Position numbers and translations under genes: made by a program. A stretch of 64,000 nt of DNA, from assembly GCF_014189855.1 (NCBI RefSeq), contig NZ_BJFN01000004.1, positions 496,001 to 560,000 of the forward strand, given 5' to 3'. Below, piece after piece: positions 19,901-28,092 of the stretch. The notes beneath the pieces were generated by a model, which saw only the letters and a program-made list of their open reading frames with translations, was not told the DNA's origin and did no database searches. The stretch's first letter is position 1. Every line of letters begins with the position of its first letter. Origin of the DNA: Buttiauxella sp. A111. Lineage in GTDB: Bacteria; Pseudomonadota; Gammaproteobacteria; Enterobacterales; Enterobacteriaceae.

Positions 19901-20445
19901 AAACCATCGGTTTCTCGCTGTATATGGAGTTGCTGGAAAACGCGGTCGATGCGCTTAAAGAAGGCCGTGAGCCGTCGCTTGAAGATTTGACCAGCAGCCA
20001 GACCGAAGTTGAACTGCGTATGCCAGCCCTGCTGCCTGATGATTTCATTCCGGACGTCAATACACGCCTGTCATTCTACAAACGCATCGCCAGTGCAAAA
20101 ACGGGACATGAACTCGACGAGTTAAAAGTAGAGTTGATTGACCGCTTTGGTTTGCTACCCGATCCTGCGCGCAACCTGCTGGATATTGCCGCATTGCGCC
20201 AGCAGGCACAGAAATTAGGTGTACGTAAAATCGAAGGAAACGAAAAAGGTGGCGTGATTGAATTTGCCGAGAAGAACCATGTTAATCCAGTATGGTTGAT
20301 TGGTTTACTGCAAAAACAGCCTCAGCATTACCGTCTGGATGGGCCAACTCGCCTGAAATTTATTGAAGATCTCGCCGACCGCAAAGCCCGTATGGAATGG
20401 GTGCGTAACTTTATGCATCAGCTTGCTCAGAACGCAGCGGCTTAA
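16999..20445 (+). CDS. mfd: Transcription-repair coupling factor Mfd
   Basis: Mfd removes RNA polymerase stalled at DNA lesions and recruits UvrA. The 1148 residues match E. coli. Domain order is the UvrB-homology region (about 1-340), a linker domain, the RNA-polymerase interaction domain (about 470-550), the RecG-like translocase with Walker A GDVGFGKTE (about 627) and DEEH (about 729), and the C-terminal D7 domain. It is monocistronic, with a perfect terminator behind it. All expected helicase motifs are intact. Confidence 0.98.
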   Translation: MPENYRYSLPVKAGDQRQLGELTGSACATEVAEIIERHNGPVVLIAPDMQNALRLHDEITQFTESLVVNLADWETLPYDSFSPHQEIISSRLSTLYQLPTMQRGVLILPVNTLMQRVCPHNFLHGHALVMKKGQRLSRDNLRHQLEQAGYRSVDQVMEHGEFATRGALLDLYPMGSEQPYRIDFFDDEIDSLRVFDVDTQRTLEEVDAINLLPAHEFPTDKTAIELFRSQWRDKFDVKREPEHIYQQVSKNTLPAGIEYWQPLFFSEPLPPLFSYFPKNTLLVNTGDIENSAERFWQDTVARFENRGVDPMRPLLPPESLWLRVDELFSELKSWPRIQLKTESLADKAAFTNLGYRALPDLSVQAQQKAPLDNLRKFLESFAGPVVFSVESEGRREALGELLSRIKVAPKRIYRLDEAKDNGRYLMQGSSEHGFIDTLRNRALICESDLLGERVSRRRQDSRRTINPDTLIRNLAELHTGQPVVHLEHGVGRYAGLTTLEAGGITGEYLMLTYHGDAKLYVPVSSLHLISRYAGGAEENAPLHKLGSDAWSRARQKAAEKVRDVAAELLDIYAQRAAKQGFAFKHDREQYQLFCDAFPFETTPDQAQAINAVLSDMCQPLAMDRLVCGDVGFGKTEVAMRAAFLAVENHKQVAVLVPTTLLAQQHLDNFRDRFANWPVRIEMLSRFRTAKEQAQILQDASEGKVDILIGTHKLLQNDVKMKDLGLLIVDEEHRFGVRHKERIKAMRADVDILTLTATPIPRTLNMAMSGMRDLSIIATPPARRLAVKTFVRQYDELVVREAILREVLRGGQVYYLYNDVENIQKAADRLAVLVPEARITIGHGQMRERELERVMNDFHHQRFNVLVCTTIIETGIDIPTANTIIIERADHFGLAQLHQLRGRVGRSHHQAYAWLLTPHPKAMTTDAQKRLEAIASLEDLGAGFALATHDLEIRGAGELLGEGQSGSMETIGFSLYMELLENAVDALKEGREPSLEDLTSSQTEVELRMPALLPDDFIPDVNTRLSFYKRIASAKTGHELDELKVELIDRFGLLPDPARNLLDIAALRQQAQKLGVRKIEGNEKGGVIEFAEKNHVNPVWLIGLLQKQPQHYRLDGPTRLKFIEDLADRKARMEWVRNFMHQLAQNAAA

Positions 20446-20454
20446 TCCGTTCAC

Positions 20455-20487
20455 AGTGCCTTAGAAATATCTAAGGCACTTACTTTG
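20455..20487 (+). terminator. Terminator after mfd
   Basis: AGTGCCTTAG (20455-20464) pairs perfectly with CTAAGGCACT (20471-20480) across a 6-base loop. The downstream TACTTTG is only moderately T-rich. Confidence 0.75.
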
Positions 20488-20593
20488 TAACATTTACACA
20501 TTCTTTCAATCCGCCAGGATTTCCCTACACGCTCTCCCGCCATAATCATCGATTAACTTTTTTATAACATACACATTTTTCATAGGGTTTATC

Positions 20594-21580
20594 GTGATTA
20601 CCTCTCTGAGCGTTTCATCATCCCGCAAAGCTCGCGTCATTCGCTGGCTCGCGTCGATCATGCTGGTTAGCGCAACACTGGCCTCGTTTCAGGCTGTCGC
20701 CAACTCTTACCCATTGCCCCCAGAAGGAAGCCGTCTGATCGGCAAGAATATTTTCCATGTTGTGGAGAATAATGGGGGTTCGCTTGAGGCGATTGCGAAA
20801 AAGTACAATGTGGGTTTCCTGGCTTTGCTTCAGGCAAATCCGGGGGTTGACCCTTATGTTCCTCGTGCGGGAAGCGTGCTGACGATCCCACGTCAAATGC
20901 TGTTGCCCGATGCCCCACGCCAGGGGCTGGTACTTAATCTCGCAGAGCTTCGCGTTTACTATTATCCGGCGGGTAAAAACAGCGTCACCGTTTACCCTAT
21001 TGGAATTGGCCAACTTGGTGGCGACACCGTAACGCCAACCATGGTGACGACTATTTCAGATAAACGTGCCAACCCGACCTGGACACCAACAGCGAATATT
21101 CGTGCACGCTATCTGGCAAATGGCATCAAACTCCCGGCCGTAGTGCCTGCCGGGCCGGATAACCCAATGGGCCACCATGCGATTCGCCTTGCCGCCTATG
21201 GTGGCGTCTACCTGTTACACGGCACCAACGCAGACTTTGGTATTGGTATGCGCGTCAGTTCTGGCTGCATTCGTCTGCGTGATGACGATATCAAGGCTCT
21301 CTATAAAGAGATGCCGGTCGGGACGCCAGTGCGCATTATTAACACCGCGATCAAGACCTCCGTTGAACCGGACGGTACTCGTTTAGTTGAAGTGCATCAG
21401 CCGCTGTCAAAAGATATTAATGACGACCCTCAGGTGCTGCCGATTGTGCTTAACGAGCAGATGAAACAGTTCCAGTCCGCACCTGAAACTGACGCAACAG
21501 TAATGGAGCAAGCCATGCAGCATCGCTCAGGAATGCCAGTTGAAGTGAATGCTCATCCTGAAGCGAGCAATACTATTTAA
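20594..21580 (+). CDS. ldtC: L,D-transpeptidase LdtC
   Basis: LdtC (YcfS) attaches Braun's lipoprotein to peptidoglycan in the periplasm. The 328-residue product has a signal peptide (cleavage near AVA|NS, residue 37), a LysM domain (about 53-98) and a YkuD catalytic domain (about 112-255). The active-site pair is in LLHGTN and SSGCIR, with Cys225 as nucleophile. The start is a GTG at 20594, chosen because no closer ATG leaves a full signal peptide. It is the positional orthologue of ycfS. Confidence 0.94.
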   Translation: MITSLSVSSSRKARVIRWLASIMLVSATLASFQAVANSYPLPPEGSRLIGKNIFHVVENNGGSLEAIAKKYNVGFLALLQANPGVDPYVPRAGSVLTIPRQMLLPDAPRQGLVLNLAELRVYYYPAGKNSVTVYPIGIGQLGGDTVTPTMVTTISDKRANPTWTPTANIRARYLANGIKLPAVVPAGPDNPMGHHAIRLAAYGGVYLLHGTNADFGIGMRVSSGCIRLRDDDIKALYKEMPVGTPVRIINTAIKTSVEPDGTRLVEVHQPLSKDINDDPQVLPIVLNEQMKQFQSAPETDATVMEQAMQHRSGMPVEVNAHPEASNTI

Positions 21581-21597
21581 GACGAAGTAATAATAGA

Positions 21598-21634
21598 AAA
21601 AAGGCCCTGTTATTTAACAGGGCCTTTTTTATTG
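21598..21634. terminator. Bidirectional terminator between ldtC and bhsA
   Basis: AAAAAAGGCCCTGTT and AACAGGGCCTTTTTT form a strong stem (about 21601-21627) with A- and T-runs on both sides. It serves the convergent ldtC and bhsA transcripts. Confidence 0.9.
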
Positions 21635-21670
21635 AACGAGTTTGTAAAGCAACGCTCAGAGGGTAATAAA

Positions 21671-21928
21671 TTATTTATAAATTACCGCAGTACCATGCAA
21701 CGTGTTCGGACCGGTTACTGAAGTGATACGGAATGAACTTGCACCCATTTGGTCCGCTTTTTCAGCCAGTTGTGCTTCCAGAGAATCAAGGTTAGTCCCC
21801 GCGGTTGCCGTCACAGTACCGATTTTCTGTTGACCTGTTGGAGTGGCTTGAACTTCTACAGCGGCAAAGCTTGCAAAAGAGATTGAGCTTAATACAACGG
21901 CAGCGATGAGAGTTTTCACGTTTTTCAT
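21671..21928 (-). CDS. bhsA: Outer-membrane stress protein BhsA (ComC/YcfR), YdgH/BhsA/McbA family
   Basis: BhsA is a small outer-membrane or periplasmic protein. In E. coli it is induced by acid, chlorine, heat and copper, and it lowers copper permeability and biofilm formation. The 85-residue product has a signal peptide cleaved near FASFA|AV (residue 22). The mature DUF1471 domain contains the family pattern ending GTAVIYK. It is divergent from comR, its repressor in E. coli, with a 248-base shared control region. Confidence 0.96.
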   Translation of the reverse strand: MKNVKTLIAAVVLSSISFASFAAVEVQATPTGQQKIGTVTATAGTNLDSLEAQLAEKADQMGASSFRITSVTGPNTLHGTAVIYK

Positions 21929-22036
21929 GTTATTTACCTTGAGCAGATGATTTGTAAGGTCGTAAAGTTATTTACTTAACGATCGATAACTAAATCATAA
22001 ACGTGATCTGCGTCACACGTCAAATCAATTTAATAA

Positions 22037-22152
22037 CGTTCATTAATTATTTTATAAAAACCCTATTTTTCATTAAGATAGGATTCATTTATTTTTACCC
22101 TAAAAGCCTCTGGCTACCGGGGTTTTTTATTTTTATAATGATCGTTCATTAA
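22037..22152. promoter_or_regulatory. Candidate ComR operator pair in the bhsA/comR region
   Basis: The palindrome TAATGATCGTTCATTA (22136-22151) lies 25 bases before the comR start. A related copy, TAATAACGTTCATTA (22031-22045), lies about 105 bases nearer bhsA. Both share CGTTCATTAA (22037-22046 and 22143-22152). Paired palindromes beside a TetR-family gene and its divergent target fit a ComR operator; binding is not shown. Confidence 0.45.
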
Positions 22153-22176
22153 ACAGACAAAGGTTAAACGGCATAC

Positions 22177-22809
22177 ATGTCATCTGATACAAGTTGCATT
22201 AAAAAAAGCCGTGGCCGTCCGAAGGTGTTTGACAGGGAAGCAGCACTCGACAAGGCCATGGCTTTGTTCTGGCAACACGGCTACGAAGCCACCTCCATGG
22301 CGCATTTGGTCGAAGCAACGGGCGCGAAAGCCCCTACGCTGTACGCCGAGTTCACGAATAAAGAGGGACTCTTCCGGGCGGTGCTGGATCGCTATATCGC
22401 GCGCTTTACGCAAATGCGTGAGGCATGTTTATTCTGCGAAGATCGGACGCTTGAAGAAGCGCTGGAAGATTATTTATCACTGATTGCAAAGTTATTTACG
22501 GAGAAAGACACACCAACAGGTTGTTTTATCATCTGTACTTCATCAGTGCTGGCGGCATCTTCGGAAGATATTGCCGCCGTGATAAAAACACGCCAGTCGA
22601 TGCAGGAAGAAACTTTGGTGCGTTTTCTGAGTAAACGCCAGGAGAAAGGTGAAATCCCCTCCAGCAGCTGCGTGCGTAAGCTGGCTAAATACCTGTGCTG
22701 TATCATTCAGGGGATGTCGGTCAGCGCGCGTGAAAACGCCAGTTACGATGAGCTTTTACAGATAGTTAGCACCACGATGCGGCTGATGCCTGAACTGAAG
22801 AAAATCTAA
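22177..22809 (+). CDS. comR: TetR-family transcriptional repressor ComR
   Basis: ComR (YcfQ) is the copper-responsive repressor of bhsA/comC in E. coli. The 210-residue product has the N-terminal TetR helix-turn-helix (about 17-63), including GRPKVFDREAALDKAM and ATGAKAPTLYAEFTNKE. The ligand-binding part contains several cysteines (ACLFCED, GCFIICTSS) that could bind copper. The ATG at 22177 is the first start ahead of the conserved KKSRGRP. It is divergent from bhsA. The downstream gene differs from E. coli, where ycfJ is next. Confidence 0.93.
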   Translation: MSSDTSCIKKSRGRPKVFDREAALDKAMALFWQHGYEATSMAHLVEATGAKAPTLYAEFTNKEGLFRAVLDRYIARFTQMREACLFCEDRTLEEALEDYLSLIAKLFTEKDTPTGCFIICTSSVLAASSEDIAAVIKTRQSMQEETLVRFLSKRQEKGEIPSSSCVRKLAKYLCCIIQGMSVSARENASYDELLQIVSTTMRLMPELKKI

Positions 22810-22861
22810 ACGGCACTGAGGCGGATAATTCAAACTCATCCGCCTTTTCAGAGGTCTGCTT

Positions 22862-23755
22862 TTACTTTTGCCGCCCTTTACTCCAGTAAGCCATAAAGTT
22901 GATAGCGTCGTGGTTAACGCCACATTCACCTATCAAATAGCGCCGCAGCATTTTCACGACCGTCGATTCCCCTGCAACCCAACCGTAAAACGCAGTGCTG
23001 CCAGTAGTGGCTTTGTCCCACAGCAATTCACCTTCCGCTTCTTCGTTGATCGCTTCAACAACTCCAGCCGTTTTAGGTACTTGCGCCTCAGCTCGGACCG
23101 CTTTTAGCAAACACTCTCCGTGGCTGGCTTTAGAGGGATTACGAGGCAACCAGTGAATACTGGCGAAGCTAAATTCGCTTAAATCAACACAATCACCCTG
23201 TTCTGGCACTTCAAAAAACGCCTGGATTTGCGGCGGATTTTGCTGCGTTGCCAGCAGTTCAAGAATACCTCGCGCCGCTGGCAGTGCGGTTTCATCGGCA
23301 ATAATTAACGCCTGACGCAAGCCCGCAGGCGGCGTCCATTCGTAACCGCCGCTGTCTTGCGGGTAATCCGCATTTGGGGCAACGATTTGGATTTTATCCC
23401 CAGGCGTCGACGCAATAGCCCACGCGGATGCCGGGCCTTCCGTACCGTGACTGACAAATTCAACCGTCACTTCCTGACGCTCGCGGTCAACATGGCGCAA
23501 AGTATAGGTGCGCACAATTGGCCGCTTCTCTTTGGGCAATTCTTGCAGTAACTGATACCACTGCGCCTGTTCTGGTAAGGCCGGGAGTGAACCATCTTCT
23601 GACGGAAATAACATTTTGATCCGCTGGTCCGGCGAATCACATTTCATTTTGGCGACGTCTGGTCCGCCAAAAACCAGGCTCAGCAGTGAAGGTGAAACTT
23701 GCGATTTATTCACTAGCTGCACATCAAACAATCGATAGCCTTGCACCCCAGACAT
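22862..23755 (-). CDS. Siderophore-interacting protein, ferric-siderophore reductase (ViuB-like)
   Basis: A 297-residue cytoplasmic flavoprotein of the SIP/ViuB family, which releases iron from imported ferric siderophores using NAD(P)H and FAD. The FAD-binding pattern RTYTLRHVD is near residue 100, followed by the SIP-type NAD(P)H-binding half and a C-terminal GWVAGESTVVKMLRRYL-like helix typical of the family. The ATG at 23755 is chosen for AAAGGAG just upstream; an ATG at 23776 is less well placed. It is divergent from the IutA-type receptor and shares its Fur box, so the two probably form one iron-uptake unit. Confidence 0.9.
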   Translation of the reverse strand: MSGVQGYRLFDVQLVNKSQVSPSLLSLVFGGPDVAKMKCDSPDQRIKMLFPSEDGSLPALPEQAQWYQLLQELPKEKRPIVRTYTLRHVDRERQEVTVEFVSHGTEGPASAWAIASTPGDKIQIVAPNADYPQDSGGYEWTPPAGLRQALIIADETALPAARGILELLATQQNPPQIQAFFEVPEQGDCVDLSEFSFASIHWLPRNPSKASHGECLLKAVRAEAQVPKTAGVVEAINEEAEGELLWDKATTGSTAFYGWVAGESTVVKMLRRYLIGECGVNHDAINFMAYWSKGRQK

Positions 23756-23851
23756 TTCGACTCCTTTGCCGTTCACGGCTTACACTCAAAAAAGTAAACC
23801 ACAGAAATAATGTGATTATTCATAAGATTAATTTGAGAAATACTATCAATT

Positions 23852-23870
23852 GATATTGATAATGAGAACC
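23852..23870. promoter_or_regulatory. Fur box between siderophore reductase and receptor
   Basis: GATATTGATAATGAGAAC (23852-23869) reads as three near-perfect 6-base Fur units (GATAAT type), and TGATATTGATAATGA (23851-23865) fits the 7-1-7 form. It lies between two divergent iron-uptake genes, so Fur-Fe2+ repression of both is very likely. Confidence 0.8.
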
Positions 23871-23946
23871 GTTATCGGCAAAATTCTGCTCGTTCATATT
23901 TCAAAACATTTTTAAATGTTAATTATTTCCCATCCAAGGAATGATG

Positions 23947-26139
23947 ATGATGCATAAAAACGCGCGCTGGGTGCTTAACCCGTTGCTCCTGGCGATGATG
24001 GCTCCGGCTTTCGCGCAGCAAACATCCGAAGAAGATATTTTGGTTTCTGCAAACCGTATGCACCGCACGGTGGCAGAAATGGCACAGACCACCTGGGTTA
24101 TCGAAGGCGCTGATCTTGAACAGCAAATCCAGGGTGGTAAGGAGCTGAAAGATGCCCTTGCACAGCTTATCCCGGGCCTTGATGTTGGTAGCCAAAGCCG
24201 TACCAACTACGGCATGAACATGCGTGGCCGTTCTATCGTCGTATTAGTGGATGGTGTACGCCTGAACTCATCCCGAACCGATAGCCGCCAGCTAGATTCT
24301 ATTGACCCGTTCAATATCGAGCATATTGAAGTCATCTCCGGCGCGACGTCCCTGTATGGTGGCGGGAGTACGGGTGGTCTGATTAACATCGTGACCAAAA
24401 AAGGCCAACCTGAAACCCAGATGGAATTTGAAACGGGTCTTAAATCAGGTTTTAACAGCAACAAAGATCACGATGAGCGCGTTGCCGGTGCCATTTCTGG
24501 TGGTAACGACCATGCTTCCGGGCGTCTTTCGGTGGCTTATCAAAAGTTTGGCGGTTGGTATGACGGCAATGGCGACCAGACCCTGCTCGATAATACGCAG
24601 ACAGGTTTACAGTATTCCGACCGTCTGGATGTTATGGGAACGGGTACGTTAAATATTGATGAAACCCAGCAGCTTCAGTTGGTTACGCAGTATTACAAAA
24701 GCCAGGGTGATGATGATTACGGCCTGAATTTGGGGCAGAATTTTTCTGCGGTGACGGGCAACGGCAAAGCGTATGTCAGTGATGAGCTTAATTCAGACCG
24801 CATTCCTGGCACCGAGCGCCATCTCATTAGCCTGCAATATTCCAACAGCGATTTCCTCGGCCAGGAGCTGGTTGGGCAGATTTATTATCGTGATGAATCC
24901 CTGACGTTCTATCCGTTCCCTACCCTGACGCGTAATAAGGTCACCAGTTTCTCTGCATCTCAGCAGGATACCGATCAGTACGGTGCGAAACTGGCACTGA
25001 CCAGCCAACCGCTAGACGGCTGGCAGATTACTTATGGTGTGGACGCCGATCACGAGAGCTTTACGTCGAACCAGATGTTCTTTGATTTGGCGAAAGCAAA
25101 TGCCTCGGGTGGCCTGAATAACCAAAGTATTTATACCACCGGTCGCTACCCGGGCTACACCATCACTAACCTCGCCCCATTCTTGCAAACCAGCTATGAC
25201 ATCAACGACTTGTTTACCGTCAGCGGCGGCGTGCGCTACCAGTGGACTGAGAATAAAGTTGATGACTTTGTTGGGTTTACTCAGCAACAAGGCATTGCAA
25301 ACGGTATCGCAAATTCTGCCGATGCTATTCCTGGCGGTAGCACCGATTATGACAATGCGTTGTTCAATGCTGGCCTGTTGATGCACATCACCGAGCGCCA
25401 ACAAACGTGGTTCAACTTCTCGCAAGGTGTTGAACTACCAGACCCAGGCAAATACTACGGCAACGGCACTTACCGTCTGGTTAACGGCCATTACCAACTC
25501 CTTAATAGCGTTAACGTTGGGCAGTCTAAACTCCAGGGGATCAAGGTCGATTCTTACGAGTTAGGCTGGCGTTATACCGGTGATAGCCTGCGCAGCCAGA
25601 TTGCGGCGTACTACTCGTTGTCCGATAAGTCTATCGCCATCAACCGTGCAGATATGACAATCAATGTTCAGGATGATAAGCGTCGTATTTACGGGGTTGA
25701 AGGCGCAGTGGATTACTTCATTCCAGATTCAAACTGGAGCACCGGTGTCAACTTCAACGTGCTGAAATCTGAAACCAAAGTTGACGGAAAATGGCAGAAA
25801 TGGGATGTGATTTACGCAAGCCCGTCGAAAGCCACCGCATACGTTGGCTGGGCACCCGATCCGTGGAGCCTGCGAGTTCAAAGCCAGCAGACGTTTGATT
25901 TGACCGATGCTAGCGATAATAAGATCAATGGCTACAACACCATCGACTTTATTGGTAGCTATGCATTGCCAGTGGGCAAACTCAGCTTCAGCATCGAAAA
26001 TTTGCTGGATAAAGATTACACCACCGTGTGGGGGCAGCGCGCACCGTTGCTGTACAGCCCAACTTACGGCAGCCCATCGCTGTATGAGTATAAAGGCCGT
26101 GGACGCACTTACGGTGTGAACTACTCGCTGCTGTTCTAA
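23947..26139 (+). CDS. iutA: TonB-dependent ferric aerobactin receptor, IutA-like
   Basis: Outer-membrane receptor of about 730 residues, strongly similar along its length to IutA, the ferric-aerobactin and cloacin receptor. It has a signal peptide (cleaved near AFA|QQ), a TonB-box-like segment (EEDILVSA), the plug domain (about 35-150, with LVDGVRLNSSRTDSRQLDS and SGATSLYGGG) and a 22-strand barrel ending in phenylalanine. Four ATGs occur in a row (23941-23952). AAGGA ends at 23940, so the ATG at 23947 or 23950 has the best spacing. No iucABCD genes are present nearby, which suggests use of siderophore made by others. TonB energises uptake. Confidence 0.93.
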   Translation: MMHKNARWVLNPLLLAMMAPAFAQQTSEEDILVSANRMHRTVAEMAQTTWVIEGADLEQQIQGGKELKDALAQLIPGLDVGSQSRTNYGMNMRGRSIVVLVDGVRLNSSRTDSRQLDSIDPFNIEHIEVISGATSLYGGGSTGGLINIVTKKGQPETQMEFETGLKSGFNSNKDHDERVAGAISGGNDHASGRLSVAYQKFGGWYDGNGDQTLLDNTQTGLQYSDRLDVMGTGTLNIDETQQLQLVTQYYKSQGDDDYGLNLGQNFSAVTGNGKAYVSDELNSDRIPGTERHLISLQYSNSDFLGQELVGQIYYRDESLTFYPFPTLTRNKVTSFSASQQDTDQYGAKLALTSQPLDGWQITYGVDADHESFTSNQMFFDLAKANASGGLNNQSIYTTGRYPGYTITNLAPFLQTSYDINDLFTVSGGVRYQWTENKVDDFVGFTQQQGIANGIANSADAIPGGSTDYDNALFNAGLLMHITERQQTWFNFSQGVELPDPGKYYGNGTYRLVNGHYQLLNSVNVGQSKLQGIKVDSYELGWRYTGDSLRSQIAAYYSLSDKSIAINRADMTINVQDDKRRIYGVEGAVDYFIPDSNWSTGVNFNVLKSETKVDGKWQKWDVIYASPSKATAYVGWAPDPWSLRVQSQQTFDLTDASDNKINGYNTIDFIGSYALPVGKLSFSIENLLDKDYTTVWGQRAPLLYSPTYGSPSLYEYKGRGRTYGVNYSLLF

Positions 26140-26149
26140 GAAAATCACG

Positions 26150-26178
26150 GCAGGCGGATAAAAAACCGCCTGCTTTTT
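26150..26178 (+). terminator. Terminator after iutA-like gene
   Basis: GCAGGCGG (26150-26157) pairs with CCGCCTGC (26166-26173) and is followed by five T residues. Confidence 0.88.
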
Positions 26179-26267
26179 ACACTCAGGGACAAATCCGTGC
26201 TCGACCAAATCACAATAGTCATTTAAAACATAGGGACTCTAATTATTCACACGGTTAATAATTTACT

Positions 26268-27296
26268 ATGTTGGCAGGCATTATAGGTTTAGGTTCGGTC
26301 ATCGAAACCGCGTATCTTCCGGCGTTACACCGCATCTCCCCTCCTGCTCTCGAACTGTATGGTTACGACGCCGACGCCACTCGACAACCAGACGGTATCA
26401 GCCGCTGTGATTCTCTGGATGCGTTGCTGGCATTGCCACTTGATGTCGTGCTAATCACAACTTCCTCACTCCATCATTTACCGGTACTTGAGCGGGTACT
26501 GCAAAGCGAGGTCCCGGCGATTGTGGTTGAAAAGCCCGTTGCTGCCACGCTTGCACAACTCGAGAAGCTCGAAACATTACTTAAAGAGCCGCACATTGCT
26601 GCTCGTGTTCTGGCGTTAGATCACTGGATGGTTCGCACTCAAGCCTGCGATTACATTCGCAACATCAATGAAATAAGCCGGATTGAAGGTTTCTTACGTG
26701 AACCAAGCGGATTTAACGCAGCAGGGGAGCCTATCGCGCTGAACTTCGCCACCGGGGAAGCGGATACCCGCCTGTTGCGTCATCCTGACGGCGTGATTGT
26801 CGACATTGGGACTCACGTTCTCGCCATGATGCGCGAAACCGTTCACCAGGTCGGCGGGAATGACAGGCTAACGATTAAACTCAATTACGCCCATGATCGG
26901 CTGGGAAATGCGATAGCATCAGGCGATGTCACGACTGCTGAAGGTGAAGCACTGCTCACCGGCACAATAAGCGATATCCCGTTTACCCTGCATCTCAACA
27001 AATATGCCGGGCCCGCAGGCGGGCAAAAGGGGATGCGCATTTATCTTCATGACGGGCGAATCATCAATATCGATCGAGAAGGTGCGAATGAAGTGGTTGA
27101 GCTAATGACTGACGTCAGCACTGAGCGCAAACTTATTGCCGGGCCGCTTTATGATCGCTGTTTGAATGATGTGGTATTTGGCGAGAACAGAGTGTTTCTG
27201 CGCACGCCTGACGAGGTCCCGGCTTATACGCAACGGCGATTAACAGAAGTGACCGCACTACTGAAGCTGCAACAGCAGCTGCGTGGTAAGCATTAA
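26268..27296 (+). CDS. Gfo/Idh/MocA-family oxidoreductase, substrate unknown
   Basis: A 342-residue probable NAD(P)-dependent oxidoreductase. The N-terminal Rossmann fold starts at once (AGIIGLGSVIETAYLPAL), with the family's EKP motif in VVEKPVAAT near residue 88. The C-terminal alpha/beta domain includes DIGTH near residue 182, a position that carries catalytic residues in relatives. The substrate cannot be told. It lies between the iron genes and ycfJ, is absent from this place in E. coli, and has terminators on both sides. A role in siderophore or sugar metabolism is only a guess from context. Confidence 0.85.
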   Translation: MLAGIIGLGSVIETAYLPALHRISPPALELYGYDADATRQPDGISRCDSLDALLALPLDVVLITTSSLHHLPVLERVLQSEVPAIVVEKPVAATLAQLEKLETLLKEPHIAARVLALDHWMVRTQACDYIRNINEISRIEGFLREPSGFNAAGEPIALNFATGEADTRLLRHPDGVIVDIGTHVLAMMRETVHQVGGNDRLTIKLNYAHDRLGNAIASGDVTTAEGEALLTGTISDIPFTLHLNKYAGPAGGQKGMRIYLHDGRIINIDREGANEVVELMTDVSTERKLIAGPLYDRCLNDVVFGENRVFLRTPDEVPAYTQRRLTEVTALLKLQQQLRGKH

Positions 27297-27298
27297 AA

Positions 27299-27335
27299 CC
27301 AAAAGCCCATCTTTCTGGATGGGCTTTTGGTGGTA
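27299..27335. terminator. Bidirectional terminator between oxidoreductase gene and ycfJ
   Basis: CCAAAAGCCCATC (27299-27311) pairs perfectly with GATGGGCTTTTGG (27318-27330). T-rich flanks within the stem make it usable from both convergent genes. Confidence 0.88.
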
Positions 27336-27339
27336 TTCG

Positions 27340-27876
27340 TTAAATTTTATTCAGAACTAACTGGCCGTTATTATCCAGAGGGATTTGCTCACCAGGGCTT
27401 TTATCCATGCGGATTTTACCCTGCTGATCGCCAATACGGTACGTGACATCATAACCGAGCATTTTCTCTGATTTGTCGTAAACCGTTTTGCATTTCTGCT
27501 CTGTGGTGGTGTAAGTGTCACGGTCTTGCATGTTGCCCTGAACCTGGTTACCTGCGTAACCACCGCCCAATGCTCCCACTACCGTGGCAACGTCTTTACC
27601 GCGTCCACCACCAAACTGATGGCCAATCACCCCACCAGCTACTGCACCCAGCGCTGAACCGATAATTCGATTCTCATCCTGTACCGGGCGACGATGAGTA
27701 ACCGTGACGTTCTGGCACTCCTTACGCGGCGTTTTTACTGTTTCCTTGATAGGTGTCGCTGACACGACCTGCGCATACTTCGGTCCAGGCTCAAAAACGT
27801 TCATGCTGGCAACCGCCGCCACACCCAGTGCTGCGGCCACGCCGATACCTATACCCGCTAACATTGATTTATTCAC
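27340..27876 (-). CDS. ycfJ: Glycine-zipper 2TM domain protein YcfJ
   Basis: A 178-residue envelope protein close to E. coli YcfJ. It has an N-terminal hydrophobic anchor or signal (about 5-25), a central glycine-zipper region (GSALGAVAGGVIGHQFGGG, about 73-110) and a hydrophilic C-terminus. Its function is unknown; it has been linked to biofilm formation. A GTG at 27876 is the likely start because AGGAGG lies seven bases upstream and MNKSMLAGIG is conserved; the open frame beyond it is not. Confidence 0.92.
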   Translation of the reverse strand: MNKSMLAGIGIGVAAALGVAAVASMNVFEPGPKYAQVVSATPIKETVKTPRKECQNVTVTHRRPVQDENRIIGSALGAVAGGVIGHQFGGGRGKDVATVVGALGGGYAGNQVQGNMQDRDTYTTTEQKCKTVYDKSEKMLGYDVTYRIGDQQGKIRMDKSPGEQIPLDNNGQLVLNKI

Positions 27877-28044
27877 AGGACATCCTCCTGACGTTGCTAT
27901 TGCTAACAATTTTGCAACCACAAGCGGGATTAGACAAATCAGACAAAGGATGAAAAGTGCGGAATCGTTCGGTGAAAACAGGTGTTTGAGAGAATTCCTA
28001 AGCGTGGTAAACACATTTGTGAAATTTTATGCTGCACTGGCATA

Positions 28045-28070
28045 ACAAAAAACCCGGCCAGAGCCGGGTT
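28045..28070 (-). terminator. Terminator after ndh
   Basis: On the minus strand AACCCGGC (28070-28063) pairs with GCCGGGTT (28058-28051) and a T-run follows. It separates ndh from ycfJ. Confidence 0.88.
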
Positions 28071-28092
28071 TGTCTTTCATGCTGAATGCTAA

